Shown: positions 1 to 10,198, counted from the stretch's first letter. The stretch is 57,052 bases of DNA from Candidatus Latescibacterota bacterium (GCA_022826515.1 JAJDUT010000091.1:1-57052); one strand, 5' to 3'. Program-made: numbers and translations. The notes: generated by a model not told the origin, from the sequence alone.

Positions 1-1
1 C

Positions 2-1378
2 TTGCGCTGGGTGCGCAATAGCGATCCCCTGCTGACCGTGCTCGAATCCACTCGCGAAAACCTCGATCCCATCGTCGATATGCGCTTTCCCACGCGCTCA
101 GTCCGCTGGCTCACCCTGCGCACCTTCCCCCTGCGCGACTACGAAATCGCTGAATTCGAAATCTACGGCGACGGCTACGTCCACGAGACGACCTACCTGA
201 CGCCTATCCTCGACTTCGGCCAAGCCGTCACCTGGGGCAAAATACGCTGGCAAGGCGACATGCCCGCAGGCACCCGCATCGAGATTCGCACCCGCACCGG
301 CCACACCCCCGATCCGCTGCTGTACTTCGCGCCCAATATCAACGACGAGCTCATACCCATCACCCGCGCCCAATACGACAAAATCGACCGAGCCGCTCAA
401 CTGCTGCCCATCTACGATGCCGATAACTGGAGCTTCTGGTCGCCGCCCTACGATTTTGCCGCCGGCCTGCGCAACCCCGACCAGCCAGCCAACGCTTGGC
501 AGGACGGCATGCTGCTGTTGTCGCCTGGACCCAGCCAATACATCCAACTGGCCATCAAGCTCTTCGCCGACTTTAACGTGGCCCCTCGTCTCGACCAACT
601 CACGCTGCAGCTGAGCGAGACCCTGTCGGCGCAGGCACTCGTCGGCGAGATCTGGCCGATTGAGGTCAATTCCTTTGAACCCACGTCTTTTACCTATGTG
701 GTCTTGCCCACCCTCAGCAACGATAACGCCGGCTTTGACCGCTTGGAAATCCTCACCCATGTCCGGGCGCACGCCGTGCGCGCCGTGCGCATCGATGGGC
801 AGCCGGTGGACCTGGATGAGTTCGTCCCCCACCTGCTCGACGATCGCTTCATCGTGTCTTTCCCACCGCTGACGGGCACTGCCGACAACTTCAAGCAGGT
901 CGAGGTCGACTTCGACGTGCCGGTGTTGCGCTTTGGCACCGAGTTCAGCGGGTGGGTGTTCAGCAGCACGGATCCGGATCAGATCCGGCAGCGCATCGAC
1001 CCAGGCAATGCCACGTTCCGCTTTGCGGGGGATGTACTGGCGGTCAACACGCCGGTGGGAGGCGACTTGCTAGTAGATGTACAAGTACCTCAGGTGTTTA
1101 CGCCCAACGGCGACGGGATCAACGAGACGTTGACCATCACCTACAAGCTGCGCGAGGTCACCGCTGACCGGCCGGTGCAAGTGCGCATCTACGACTTGGC
1201 GGGTCGGCTGGTGGCACACCTGCCCGTGTTCAAGGCCCGCAGTGGGGCTTTCATCCAGGAGTGGAACGGTCGCAACGGAGAAGATGCCTTGGTTCAGCCC
1301 GGCACGTATATCTACGAACTGACCCTCGATTCCGAGGAGCAATACGTCCAACGCGGCGTCTTTGCTGTCGCCTATTGA
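2..1378 (+). CDS. Surface/secreted protein with C-terminal FlgD-like Ig domain (5' partial)
   Basis: The reading frame is open from the first bases, so the true start and probably a signal peptide lie upstream of the window. The visible 458 residues are mostly beta-rich and of unrecognised family. The last ~90 residues form a FlgD_ig / CHU_C-like domain: VFTPNGDGINE, then VRIYDLAGRLV, then GTYIYEL near the end. Such domains cap large secreted or surface-attached proteins in FCB-type bacteria. The gene ends in TGA at 1376-1378, and a separate promoter follows for the next gene. The product is likely an exported structural or adhesive protein; the exact role is unknown. Confidence 0.75.
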   Translation: MRWVRNSDPLLTVLESTRENLDPIVDMRFPTRSVRWLTLRTFPLRDYEIAEFEIYGDGYVHETTYLTPILDFGQAVTWGKIRWQGDMPAGTRIEIRTRTGHTPDPLLYFAPNINDELIPITRAQYDKIDRAAQLLPIYDADNWSFWSPPYDFAAGLRNPDQPANAWQDGMLLLSPGPSQYIQLAIKLFADFNVAPRLDQLTLQLSETLSAQALVGEIWPIEVNSFEPTSFTYVVLPTLSNDNAGFDRLEILTHVRAHAVRAVRIDGQPVDLDEFVPHLLDDRFIVSFPPLTGTADNFKQVEVDFDVPVLRFGTEFSGWVFSSTDPDQIRQRIDPGNATFRFAGDVLAVNTPVGGDLLVDVQVPQVFTPNGDGINETLTITYKLREVTADRPVQVRIYDLAGRLVAHLPVFKARSGAFIQEWNGRNGEDALVQPGTYIYELTLDSEEQYVQRGVFAVAY

Positions 1379-1393
1379 AATAGGAAATCTATC

Positions 1394-1422
1394 TTGACAA
1401 TCCTATCCCTTTAACATTTAAT
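1394..1422 (+). promoter_or_regulatory. Sigma70-like promoter for the CBM9-like secreted protein
   Basis: TTGACA (1394-1399) is followed by exactly 17 bases and TTTAAT (1417-1422, five of six matches to TATAAT). The predicted transcript would carry a 5' leader of about 135 bases before the ATG at 1565. The leader contains a GATAGG/CCTATC stem near 1498-1520. The match is by eye only. Confidence 0.5.
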
Positions 1423-1564
1423 TTAAGGCATCTTTCCAGTGGTCCTTCGAACAGAAAGGAGGGGAATTAGGATAAGGATCGGGCTTGAATCGCGGTTGAT
1501 AGGGGTTTCTCTCTCCTATCTCTTCAAGAATCCTTCTACCTCTAACTGAAAGGTTCATAATAAG

Positions 1565-2467
1565 ATGAAAAGGAAGATAGCTATTTTGTGCAGCGTCTTT
1601 CTCGTCTTTGGGACCATTTCGGTGGCAAATGCACATTTGCCACCAGGCGAGCTATTTTTTGCTGCGCAATTTCCCGATAACCTAGTTCCCACTATAGATG
1701 GGGAGCACAGCGATTGGGACATCCTGCCCGAATCGCCTTATTCGATCTTCAACGATCGGCTTTTCGATCCCGCCCAGTTCCAGCAAGCGGCTCGTGGTGA
1801 GATCGATATCTCCGATGCCAATATCCGGCATCGGTTTGGCTGGAATGAGAACTCCAACATGATCTATCTCGCCAGCCAAATTTACGATAATATCCACAAC
1901 ATCGACCGCTCCTTTGGGGATTGTCACTGCCTCGATGACAACTGGGAAATAGAAATCAACCCAGATCATTCTGCCAGTGAAGAGCAAAACCTCGAAGGAA
2001 ATCCCGTCAACAACATCAGCTACAAGTGGGTCGTACCACCACTGGATGGGGTTTATCAGTCGATTGAACCCATCGGCGATCTGGCTTGGTTGTCGGACGA
2101 TACCGAATTCGTCGACATGAGCTGGTCTTTCACCGGTGAGCAATTCGGCGAATCGACGTACTTCTACGAGATCCGCCTCATTCCGATCGATGCCCTCCCC
2201 CGGGAAGGCGCGACCCCGGACAACTCATCTATCCACGACCTGGAAGAGGAAGAAATCATCCATATGTCGGTAACCATGGGTGATATCGACGTCGAACAGG
2301 CAAATCACGCCTATAACGGCTTCTGGTCTTTGTCGCCGGAGAGCTGCTGTAAGGGCGTCAACGACTTCGTAATGGCACCTGTCGAGCCCGCACTAGAAGA
2401 ACTGTCTGCCGCTACTGCTGTTGAAGAGACCAGTTGGGGGCATATCAAGGCCGGTTTCGACCGCTAG
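1565..2467 (+). CDS. Secreted protein with CBM9-like N-terminal region and C-terminal SWG-IK tail
   Basis: A 300-residue protein with a clear signal peptide (MKRKIAILCSVFLVFGTISVANA). The segment starting PTIDGEHSDW, followed by a W-E-I-E-I-N-P pattern, resembles family-9-like carbohydrate-binding folds of secreted bacterial proteins. No catalytic motif was recognised. The extreme C-terminus reads TAVEETSWGHIK, very similar to the end of the unrelated secreted protein at 48087-48818, which hints at a shared C-terminal signal. The ATG at 1565 has an upstream AAAGG, its own promoter, and a strong terminator downstream at 2521-2566. It is therefore probably monocistronic. The binding target is unknown. 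Confidence 0.7.
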   Translation: MKRKIAILCSVFLVFGTISVANAHLPPGELFFAAQFPDNLVPTIDGEHSDWDILPESPYSIFNDRLFDPAQFQQAARGEIDISDANIRHRFGWNENSNMIYLASQIYDNIHNIDRSFGDCHCLDDNWEIEINPDHSASEEQNLEGNPVNNISYKWVVPPLDGVYQSIEPIGDLAWLSDDTEFVDMSWSFTGEQFGESTYFYEIRLIPIDALPREGATPDNSSIHDLEEEEIIHMSVTMGDIDVEQANHAYNGFWSLSPESCCKGVNDFVMAPVEPALEELSAATAVEETSWGHIKAGFDR

Positions 2468-2520
2468 GGGTCTCGATTTAAGCCGTTGCAACGTCTCCTG
2501 GGCAGGCTGCCCGGGTTTTG

Positions 2521-2566
2521 AAGCTCCTGTTTCGCGCCATGTACGGGTGGGAACAGGAGCTTTTTT
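2521..2566 (+). terminator. Rho-independent terminator
   Basis: An 11-bp perfect stem pairs AAGCTCCTGTT (2521-2531) with AACAGGAGCTT (2552-2562), and a T run continues to 2566. A smaller GGGCAG/CTGCCC hairpin lies just upstream near 2500-2512. It ends the transcript of the secreted protein and argues that the next gene starts after it, at 2620. Confidence 0.85.
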
Positions 2567-2619
2567 ATGCCTCAACCTGCCCTCGTTATCTACTGTCCAG
2601 ATTGATTTCCCTTGGCGCT

Positions 2620-4677
2620 ATGCTCCAAACCACCATTCATTCCACCAAATTTCAGATTCTATCCATTTTCTTGCTGGCTTTGGTATTGCGTCTATTCTAC
2701 CTAGCGGCCATACGCGACGTCCCCTATTTCCACACGCTGGTCATAGACGCCTTTGAATACGACCACTTGGCCACCCAAATCCTGCAGGGAAACTGGCTCC
2801 TCGATCCAGCCGTGGACATATACGTGCATGGCCCTCTCTACCCGTACCTACTCGCCCTGCTCAAAGGAATCGGCTTCAGCCATTTAGGCATTCTCCTGTT
2901 CCAAGCCGTGCTGGGCGCACTCATCTGCGTCCTGATTCACCGCGTAGCCAGCTACCTTTTTCCCCATCCCATCCCCTTGGTCGCCGGTCTGCTGGCAGCC
3001 GGGTACTGGCCCTTCGTCTTTTACAACGGCCAACTCTTGGCCACTACGCTAGTCATTCTCGTCGGATTGGGCTTGGCGGTCCTGCTCCTGCACTATGCGC
3101 CCAACCTGACCTACGGCAGCGCAGTTGGTGCCGGAATTCTGCTGGGCCTGCTGGTCATGGGACGCAGCAACACCCTGCTGCTGATGCCCTTGCTCTTGGG
3201 GTGGATTTACCTGACCGCCAGTGGCCTCCCCAAACGCCGGGTCACCTTGGCCTTAGCCTTTGCCCTGACCTTCTTCCTCATTCTGCTTCCCTTTTTCCTG
3301 CGCAACTATCAGGTCCAAGGCACGCCCATACCCTTCCAGGGCGGCTTCAGCTTCTATATAGGCACCAATCCCGAAGCCGACGGCACCCCGTACGTGCGCC
3401 AAGGAGCCCAATTCCAACGTCTCGAACTCATGCCCCTCCAACAAGGATTTGACACGCCAGCGGCCAAAGGGGCCTTTTACACCGCCGAAGGTCTGCGATT
3501 TATTTACCGCGATCCTCTGGCCTATCTCCAACTACTCTATCGCAAATTTCGGCTCTTCTGGAACGCTTTTGAAATCCCAGTAAGTGCGGACCTGCGCTAC
3601 TACGAAACCCACTTTCCGCTCTACCGGCTCCTTTTGCTCAGCTTTGGCCTCGCGGTGCCCTTTGCCCTAGTCGGCATATTGTGGCATTGGCGATGGACCT
3701 CCGCCTATACCCTGCCGCTTCTCTTCGTGCTAGCCTACTTATGCACCGGGCTCTTATTCTCGGTGTGCGCTCGCTACCGCTTGCCCGCCCTGCCCTTTTT
3801 ACTGGTCTTTGCCGCCGCTGGAATTTGGCGTCTGAAGGAACTGCTGACCGCCCGAGCCGCTTCGCGCCTCGGCGTTTTTCTGCTGCTTCTAACAGCGGCC
3901 TTCGTCCTAGTACACACCGGGGTAAATCCCAAGCAAGTGGACCATCTGCGCTCTCCTTGGCTCTTGGGCCATACCCAATTGCGCAACAAGCAGTACGACC
4001 ACGCCGTACAGACTTATACGCACGGCCTAACGCAATTCCCCGACGACTCCGATCTCTACAACAGCTTGGGCGTGGCCTACCAGTACTTGGGCAAGTCCGA
4101 CGAAGCGGAAGCGGCCTTCCTGCGCGCAGTAGAGCTAGTCCCAGATCACGCCAAACCTTGGTTCAATTTGGGCAAACTCTACCTAAGCCAACGACGTTTG
4201 GATCAAGCACGGCACGCTTTTGCGCAAAGCCTAAAACACGCCCCCCGACCAGCCAATGCCCATCCGGCGTACCACAACTTGGGCTATGTCTTCTTCTTCC
4301 AAAAAGACTTTCAACAAGCTCGCCAAGCCTTTGAACGGGCGCTGCACAACAGAGAGACCGCCCAGACCTATTACAGTCTCTCCCATGTCCTTGCCAATCT
4401 GAATCTAACAGATGAACAAATCCACGCCCTCGAACAAGCCGCCCGGCTCAAGCCCGACTTTGTCCCTGCTCAGCGGAACTTGGGCGTACTCTATATGCAA
4501 CGAGGCTCCTACGAGGCAGCGGAAAGGTCCCTGCTCCAGGCCATCAAATACGACGCCCAATCGATCACAGCCCATCGCAATTTAGGCGTCCTCTACGAGA
4601 AAATGGGGCGCACGGAACAGGCCCGCCTAGCCCGTGCCCGGGCAGATCAACTGCAGCGTTCAGGTGCAGGCCATTGA
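2620..4677 (+). CDS. Membrane glycosyltransferase (GT39/ArnT-like) with C-terminal TPR repeats
   Basis: A 685-residue protein. The first ~430 residues are hydrophobic with about ten membrane segments. An early acidic motif (DAFEYDHLATQIL) fits the GT39/PMT-type architecture, in which a lipid-linked sugar is moved to an acceptor on the outer face of the inner membrane. The last ~240 residues are TPR repeats (DLYNSLGVAYQYLGKSDEAE, NLGVLYMQRGSYEAAE), likely for partner binding. The ATG at 2620 was chosen because earlier in-frame starts lie inside the terminator of the preceding gene. It converges on the histidine kinase gene, with 63 bases between. Donor and acceptor are unknown. Confidence 0.75.
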   Translation: MLQTTIHSTKFQILSIFLLALVLRLFYLAAIRDVPYFHTLVIDAFEYDHLATQILQGNWLLDPAVDIYVHGPLYPYLLALLKGIGFSHLGILLFQAVLGALICVLIHRVASYLFPHPIPLVAGLLAAGYWPFVFYNGQLLATTLVILVGLGLAVLLLHYAPNLTYGSAVGAGILLGLLVMGRSNTLLLMPLLLGWIYLTASGLPKRRVTLALAFALTFFLILLPFFLRNYQVQGTPIPFQGGFSFYIGTNPEADGTPYVRQGAQFQRLELMPLQQGFDTPAAKGAFYTAEGLRFIYRDPLAYLQLLYRKFRLFWNAFEIPVSADLRYYETHFPLYRLLLLSFGLAVPFALVGILWHWRWTSAYTLPLLFVLAYLCTGLLFSVCARYRLPALPFLLVFAAAGIWRLKELLTARAASRLGVFLLLLTAAFVLVHTGVNPKQVDHLRSPWLLGHTQLRNKQYDHAVQTYTHGLTQFPDDSDLYNSLGVAYQYLGKSDEAEAAFLRAVELVPDHAKPWFNLGKLYLSQRRLDQARHAFAQSLKHAPRPANAHPAYHNLGYVFFFQKDFQQARQAFERALHNRETAQTYYSLSHVLANLNLTDEQIHALEQAARLKPDFVPAQRNLGVLYMQRGSYEAAERSLLQAIKYDAQSITAHRNLGVLYEKMGRTEQARLARARADQLQRSGAGH

Positions 4678-4740
4678 CGTAGGTAGAGGTTCAGACGCGA
4701 TTAATTTTGGCGGGTTCTAACAGCCGAAAACGAAGAGATC

Positions 4741-6038
4741 TCAAAAGCGGATGGTAAAACGGGTCGGCTCGTCTGGAGGGCTTTCGAGGGAAAAGGTAAA
4801 GCCGTGCCGACTCAAAATCTCTTGGACCAGAGTCAGGCCGAGGCCGCGCCGGTTTTCCTTGGTGCTGAAAAACGGCGTGAACAGGCTCTCGGCCACTTCC
4901 GGGTCGATCCCCGTGCCCGTATCCTCGACCATGGCGAAGGGCCGGTCTTGGAGCTTGCCTAGACGAATGATTATCCTGCCATCCTCGCCAATGGCCTCCA
5001 GCGCATTTTTTAGGATATTGACAAACGCCTGCTCCATCTGGTTTTCGTCCATGGCGATGCGCTTTAGGTCCGACTGAATATCCCAGTCCCACTCGATGTT
5101 GCGGCGCTCGCACTCGGCGCGCATCAGCACGGCGATGCCGCGCAATAGGGCTTCCAAATCTACGGGCTGCAAGTGCGGTGCTGGCAGTTTGACCACCTCG
5201 GCAAAGCTGTGCATGAAGGCGCTGAGATGGTCAATGCGGTCGCTGGCCACTTGCAGGGCGTTTTCAAAATCGCCGCGGTCGGCCTCCCGCAATTGTCCCT
5301 TGTAGTTGAGGCACGAGTGCAGCAGGGAATTGACCGCTCCCGTTGAATTGTTCACCTCGTGTGCCAACAGGCGGATGACTTTCTCGTAGGCCGCCTTCTC
5401 CGACAGGCGCAATTCCTCGGTCAATTCCTCCATCAGGATAAAGCTGCGCGGAAATCCCTGGTCCAAAAACTGCGCCTTGTGACAGCGCACCCGCTGCCCT
5501 TGCACCGGCAACACCTGCGACTCGCCGACGGCCAAGTCGTGCAGGGCGCGGGCAAATGCCGTTCCCAACTCGTCCAAAGATTGGCCGACCACCGCGCTTT
5601 CGGCCAGCCCCAACAGGCGGCTAGCGCTGGGATTGACTAGTGCGACCCTGCCATCGAAGTCGAGGGTGATAATGCCCGACGGCGAGGCCGTCAGAATCTT
5701 GTCCATGAAGTAGTGCTGTTCCTGCAGCCGCGTGCGCTCTTCGCGCAATTGGTCGATCATGCGGTTGTACACGCGCACGAGCTGATCCATTTCCGGCTGG
5801 CCCACTTCGACGAACTTACTGGTAAAATCGCGCTCGCCGATGAGTTCGGCCCCGGTGCGGATCAGATCGAGCGGCACCCAAAAGTGCTGGATCAAGCGCA
5901 CGCCGAGGGCAAAAGACAGGACGAAGAATGCTTCGACTCCCAACAGCCAAAACTTTTCCTCGCGCAACAAGTGCCCAGCAAGCCCGGCAAATACGAGGTG
6001 GATACCAATCAGGTAGAGGATGAGTTTGGTGCGCAGGC

Positions 6039-6042
<4 letters not shown>
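4741..6042 (-). CDS. NtrY-like sensor histidine kinase
   Basis: A 433-residue inner-membrane kinase. Two membrane segments (about 8-27 and 32-50) have almost no periplasmic loop between them. A HAMP-like linker (~55-105) and a PAS domain (~112-200, SPSGIITLDFDGRVALVNPSA) follow. The H box is RLLAHEVNN with the phospho-acceptor at His228. ATPase boxes include the N box around Asn346, the G1 box EDTGTGID (373-380) and GLGLTL near 400. The sensed signal is probably cytoplasmic or membrane-borne. The start overlaps the end of the response-regulator gene by four bases (ATGA), a classic two-component pair. Its partner carries an in-frame stop codon, so the kinase may currently lack a full-length target. 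Confidence 0.9.
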
Positions 6043-7184
<1,142 letters not shown>

Positions 7185-7196
7185 ACTGGCCCACCG

Positions 7197-7409
7197 CTAC
7201 TTGATCTCTTGCAACAATTCCATGCCCTCCTCGCCGCTGGTCTGGCGCGAGAAGTTCATGTCCTGCAAGACCAGCTCGCAGCCGCCGCGCTCCAGCCATT
7301 CGAGGGCTTCTGCCGGGGACGCGGCCGTCGCAGTCTGGTAGCCGGCCTGCTTGAGCAGCAGGGACAGCGACGTGGTCACGGAAATATCGTCATCGACTAC
7401 TAGGATCAT
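7197..7409 (-). CDS. N-terminal half of the response-regulator receiver domain, ended by in-frame TAG
   Basis: Seventy residues beginning ILVVDDD (acidic pocket) and containing CELVLQDMNF, with Asp50 as the predicted phosphorylation site. It ends ELLQEIK-stop. Across the stop the frame is unchanged and reads R-W-A-S-M-P-V-I-L-M-T-A-W, which is the exact spacing expected in intact NtrC-type receivers between IK and PVI. The two pieces are therefore one gene (6039-7409) with a single nonsense codon, a readthrough site or a sequencing error. TAG is an ordinary stop for other genes in the window, so general recoding is unlikely. Confidence 0.8.
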   Translation of the reverse strand: MILVVDDDISVTTSLSLLLKQAGYQTATAASPAEALEWLERGGCELVLQDMNFSRQTSGEEGMELLQEIK

Positions 7410-7433
7410 CGCCTATTCTCATTCTCTATATCG

Positions 7434-8588
7434 TCAGCGGAATTCGGGTTGAGTTCCCAACTGTACCGTCTTCTCCATTTGGACGCCGTTGCGCACGAGT
7501 CCGAACACAACCTCAGTGCCGGGTTTCATACGATCCACTAGGAAGTCTAGTTGGGATGGGGAAGCTATGGGTTTACCCGCCAAGGTGAGCAAGAGGTCGC
7601 CTTGTTCAAAGCCGGCCTCTTGTGCGGGACTGCCGTCCTCTACTTGGCGGATGACCGCGCCACTATCGCCCTCGCCCTCGATCAACCATACGCCGAGCCA
7701 ACTCATCTCATCCGGGGAGCGATAACGCATCCCATTACCAAACAAATCCAGCAGGCGGAAAGTACCGGTCTGCTCATCGTGAGCCACCCTGAGGATCATA
7801 GTAACCTGATTATCCCGGTAGAAATCGCTGGCGGCCTGTTTTGCCCATTCCTGCCCGTCGAAATACTGGACGAACAACGCTGGCCATTCGCTCGCACTCA
7901 TGTTTCTGAAGGCCAAGCGGTGAGTGGCCCTTTCCCTCGGAGGATCGGACTCTTGGGGTGTCAGGTAGTTAATATAATGGTCCCCCGAGTACACTTTAAT
8001 CCCGAACTCGTCGAACAACTCTGTGAACCACTGCAACTCCTTGTGGGTAGAATCCGGGCCAAGTTCGAGTTCGGGGGGATAGCGCCCGTCCACCATATTT
8101 CTGCCGATGAGTTCGAGCTGATCGAGCAGGGCCGCTTGGAGGCTGTCGTGCTCGGCCGAGCGTTCGGCCACGACGATGGTCCCCTCGATGACGTTATTGG
8201 TCTCGTCCGTCTCGGGCAGATTGTCTTCCTTGTCCAGTATCCAGCGATACGTGTACGTCCCCGGTTCGGTCGGCTTGAAGTGATAGGAGCCTTCGCGCCT
8301 TGAGTAGATACTAGTCCCGCCCGGCGTCAACCCTCCCGTGCCGTGATCGAAGCTGACGCGCTCGCCGTCAACGTACAAATCGACCCGATAGGTGCGGGGC
8401 GGAATGGCGTCGGTACCTCGGTTGGCCTGATGTTGGACGAATACGACTCCATCGCCGACCACCACTTGCTCGGGTATGTGGACGAGTTCGACGGCCACCA
8501 AATCGTAATTGCCCTCAGGGGCTTCTTGGAGTGGCGCGGCATACGCCAATGGAGCGAATAGAAAAACGGCTAACATGAGATAACGCAT
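7434..8588 (-). CDS. Secreted CARDB-PDZ protein, copy 1
   Basis: A 384-residue exported protein with signal peptide MRYLMLAVFLFAPLAYA. A CARDB-like Ig domain follows (about residues 25-145), ending in the typical D-N-L-P-E-T-D-E-T-N-N motif. The middle region is unassigned. A C-terminal PDZ domain (about 290-384) has WLGVWL, then GSPAQEAGFEQGDLLLTLAGKPI. No protease catalytic triad is present, so it is a binding or scaffold protein. RBS GAGGAAGGA precedes the ATG. It is a close paralogue of the gene at 8934-10079; the first 150 residues and the PDZ domain are nearly the same, while the middle has diverged. Confidence 0.8.
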   Translation of the reverse strand: MRYLMLAVFLFAPLAYAAPLQEAPEGNYDLVAVELVHIPEQVVVGDGVVFVQHQANRGTDAIPPRTYRVDLYVDGERVSFDHGTGGLTPGGTSIYSRREGSYHFKPTEPGTYTYRWILDKEDNLPETDETNNVIEGTIVVAERSAEHDSLQAALLDQLELIGRNMVDGRYPPELELGPDSTHKELQWFTELFDEFGIKVYSGDHYINYLTPQESDPPRERATHRLAFRNMSASEWPALFVQYFDGQEWAKQAASDFYRDNQVTMILRVAHDEQTGTFRLLDLFGNGMRYRSPDEMSWLGVWLIEGEGDSGAVIRQVEDGSPAQEAGFEQGDLLLTLAGKPIASPSQLDFLVDRMKPGTEVVFGLVRNGVQMEKTVQLGTQPEFR

Positions 8589-8603
8589 GATTGATTCCTT
8601 CCT

Positions 8604-8804
8604 CTATATTTCCGCCGGTTTTTCGTGGTCGGTTTGCGTCGCGGTCCAATCGACGTTGGCTTGCGAGGGGGTGCGGAATTCTCGGTTTGATTCTCGTTCC
8701 TGTTGTCTGAGATCCTCGCATATTGCGTGCAGATCAAAATTAAATTGCTCTGCATAAGCGCGGCCAATTTGACGTATTTCGTTCACAATTGGGTCATCAA
8801 TCAT
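8604..8804 (-). CDS. Small protein, likely antitoxin partner of a decayed PIN toxin
   Basis: Sixty-six residues beginning MIDDPIVNEIRQIGRAYAEQFNFDLHAICEDLR. As I recall the family, proteins of this type commonly follow PIN-domain toxin genes. Here the start overlaps the tail of a broken PIN gene (8797-8926) by eight bases, which supports that pairing. The ORF is intact although the toxin is not. PDZ copy 1 follows after 15 bases, with its RBS beginning just past the stop. The antitoxin role is inference from context. Confidence 0.6.
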   Translation of the reverse strand: MIDDPIVNEIRQIGRAYAEQFNFDLHAICEDLRQQERESNREFRTPSQANVDWTATQTDHEKPAEI

Positions 8805-8926
8805 CTTCGACCTCCAATAATTCTTCGGGTGTACAGAGGATAGGGGGAGCGGATGGTCACATCTTGGCGTGGCCGAGACGTCAGATAGCTGATAACCGAT
8901 GTTTCGAGATAGACGCTTGAGTTCAT
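8797..8926 (-). pseudogene. Remnant of a VapC-like PIN-domain toxin gene
   Basis: From the ATG at 8926 the frame reads M-N-S-S-V-Y-L-E-T-S-V-I-S-Y-L-T-S-R-P, the characteristic opening of a PIN toxin family. In another frame the end reads C-T-P-E-E-L-L-E-V-E-D-D-stop, the matching C-terminus of such toxins. The remaining span is 130 bases, not a multiple of three and far shorter than the usual ~400-450 bases. Most of the core, including the later catalytic acidic residues, is therefore deleted. Only the two ends survive, joined out of frame. It sits between PDZ copy 2 and the intact small partner gene. Confidence 0.65.
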
Positions 8927-8933
8927 TCGCGGC

Positions 8934-10079
8934 CTAGTCGGCGGAGTAGTTGGGTGCGGGTTGAGTTCCCAACTGTACCGTCTTCTCTATTTGGACACCG
9001 TTTCGCACTAGCCCGAACGCCACCTCGGTGCCAGGTTTTATACGGTCCAGTAGGAAGCCTAGTTGGAGTCGGGAAATTATGGGTTTCTCTGCCAGGGTGA
9101 GCAAAATGTCGCCCGGTTCAAAGCCGGCCTCTTGCGCGGGACTACCATCCTTGACTCGGTGGACGACCGCGGTCCGGGCGACACCGCCCTCGCCCTCGCC
9201 TCTGGTCAATTGCACGCCGAGCCAACCCATCTCATTGGGGCGCGAGGAACTAATCCCATTCGACACTATGCGAAAAGTACCAGCTTGCTCGTCGTGAGCC
9301 AACTTGACGGTCATTTCAACCTTATTGGCTCCGTCGAATCCTCTAGTGGCCTGTTTTGCCCATTCCTTCCGGTCAAAATACCGGACGAACAACTCTGACC
9401 ATTTGCTATCACCAGTGTATTTGAAGAGTAGGCGGTAGATAGCCTTTTCCCTCGGGGGAGCGGACTCTCGGTGCGTCAGAGATTCAAAAGGATCAACTTC
9501 AACCTTAATGTCGTCGAACAAATCTGTGAACCACTGTAACTCTTTGTGGGTTGAAAACGGGCCAAGTTCGAGTTCGGGGGGATAGCGCCCGTCCACCATA
9601 TTTCTGCCTATGAGTTCAAGCTGATCCAAGAGCTTGTCGTGCTCGGCCGAGCGCTCGGCCACGACGATGGTCCCCTCAATGACATTATTGGTCTCGTCCG
9701 TCTCGGGCAGATTGTCTTCCTTGTCCAGAATCCAGCGGTACGTGTACGTCCCTGGTTCAGTCGGCTTGAAGTGATAGTAGCCTTCGGCCTTTGAGTAGGT
9801 ACTAGTCCCGCCCGGCTTCAATCCTCCCGTGCCGTAATCGAAGCTGACGCGCTTACCGTCAACGTACAAATCGACCCGATAGGTGCGGGGAGGAATGGCG
9901 TCGGTGCCTCGGTTGGTCAAGTGATTGGCGAATACGACTTCATCTCCAACCACCACGTTCTCGGGTGTATGGACGACTTCGACAGCCACTAAATCGTAAT
10001 TGCCCTCAGGCACTTCTTGGAGTGGCGCGGCATACGCCGATGGCGCAAACAGAAAAACGGCTAACATGAGATAACGCAT
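8934..10079 (-). CDS. Secreted CARDB-PDZ protein, copy 2
   Basis: A 381-residue paralogue of the gene at 7434-8588: same signal peptide, CARDB-like domain and C-terminal PDZ (GSPAQEAGFEPGDILLTL). The start at 10079 is preferred over 10097 because the bases before it (GAGGAAGGAATCAATC) are identical to those before copy 1 and contain the RBS. The copy is bracketed by the 10-base sequence CCGCGAATGA (minus strand) at 10103-10094 and 8932-8923. The upstream one ends a gene fragment and the downstream one contains the start codon of the PIN remnant. This looks like insertion of the PDZ gene into a toxin-antitoxin locus. Confidence 0.8.
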   Translation of the reverse strand: MRYLMLAVFLFAPSAYAAPLQEVPEGNYDLVAVEVVHTPENVVVGDEVVFANHLTNRGTDAIPPRTYRVDLYVDGKRVSFDYGTGGLKPGGTSTYSKAEGYYHFKPTEPGTYTYRWILDKEDNLPETDETNNVIEGTIVVAERSAEHDKLLDQLELIGRNMVDGRYPPELELGPFSTHKELQWFTDLFDDIKVEVDPFESLTHRESAPPREKAIYRLLFKYTGDSKWSELFVRYFDRKEWAKQATRGFDGANKVEMTVKLAHDEQAGTFRIVSNGISSSRPNEMGWLGVQLTRGEGEGGVARTAVVHRVKDGSPAQEAGFEPGDILLTLAEKPIISRLQLGFLLDRIKPGTEVAFGLVRNGVQIEKTVQLGTQPAPNYSAD

Positions 10080-10093
10080 GATTGATTCCTTCC

Positions 10094-10198
10094 TCATTCG
10101 CGGTAAAGGGCCTCGGCTAGCCTAAGCGTCCGGTGAAATTCGTCCGAAATATCGCTGACAGCAACATGTTGTCCGTCAACGTCAAGGATTACATCCTT
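10094..10198 (-). pseudogene. C-terminal fragment of an unidentified gene upstream of PDZ copy 2
   Basis: A 34-codon open stretch ending A-E-A-L-Y-R-E-TGA, with no usable start codon. It overlaps the 3' end of the DUF5686 gene by ten bases. Its stop region shares CCGCGAATGA with the start of the PIN remnant. It may be the tail of the gene that originally preceded the PIN toxin. The family was not recognised and a chance open frame is possible. Confidence 0.3.

Noticed and set aside
2518..2619. Earlier start for the GT39-like gene
   Set aside because: It runs through a strong rho-independent terminator and encodes no signal or domain.
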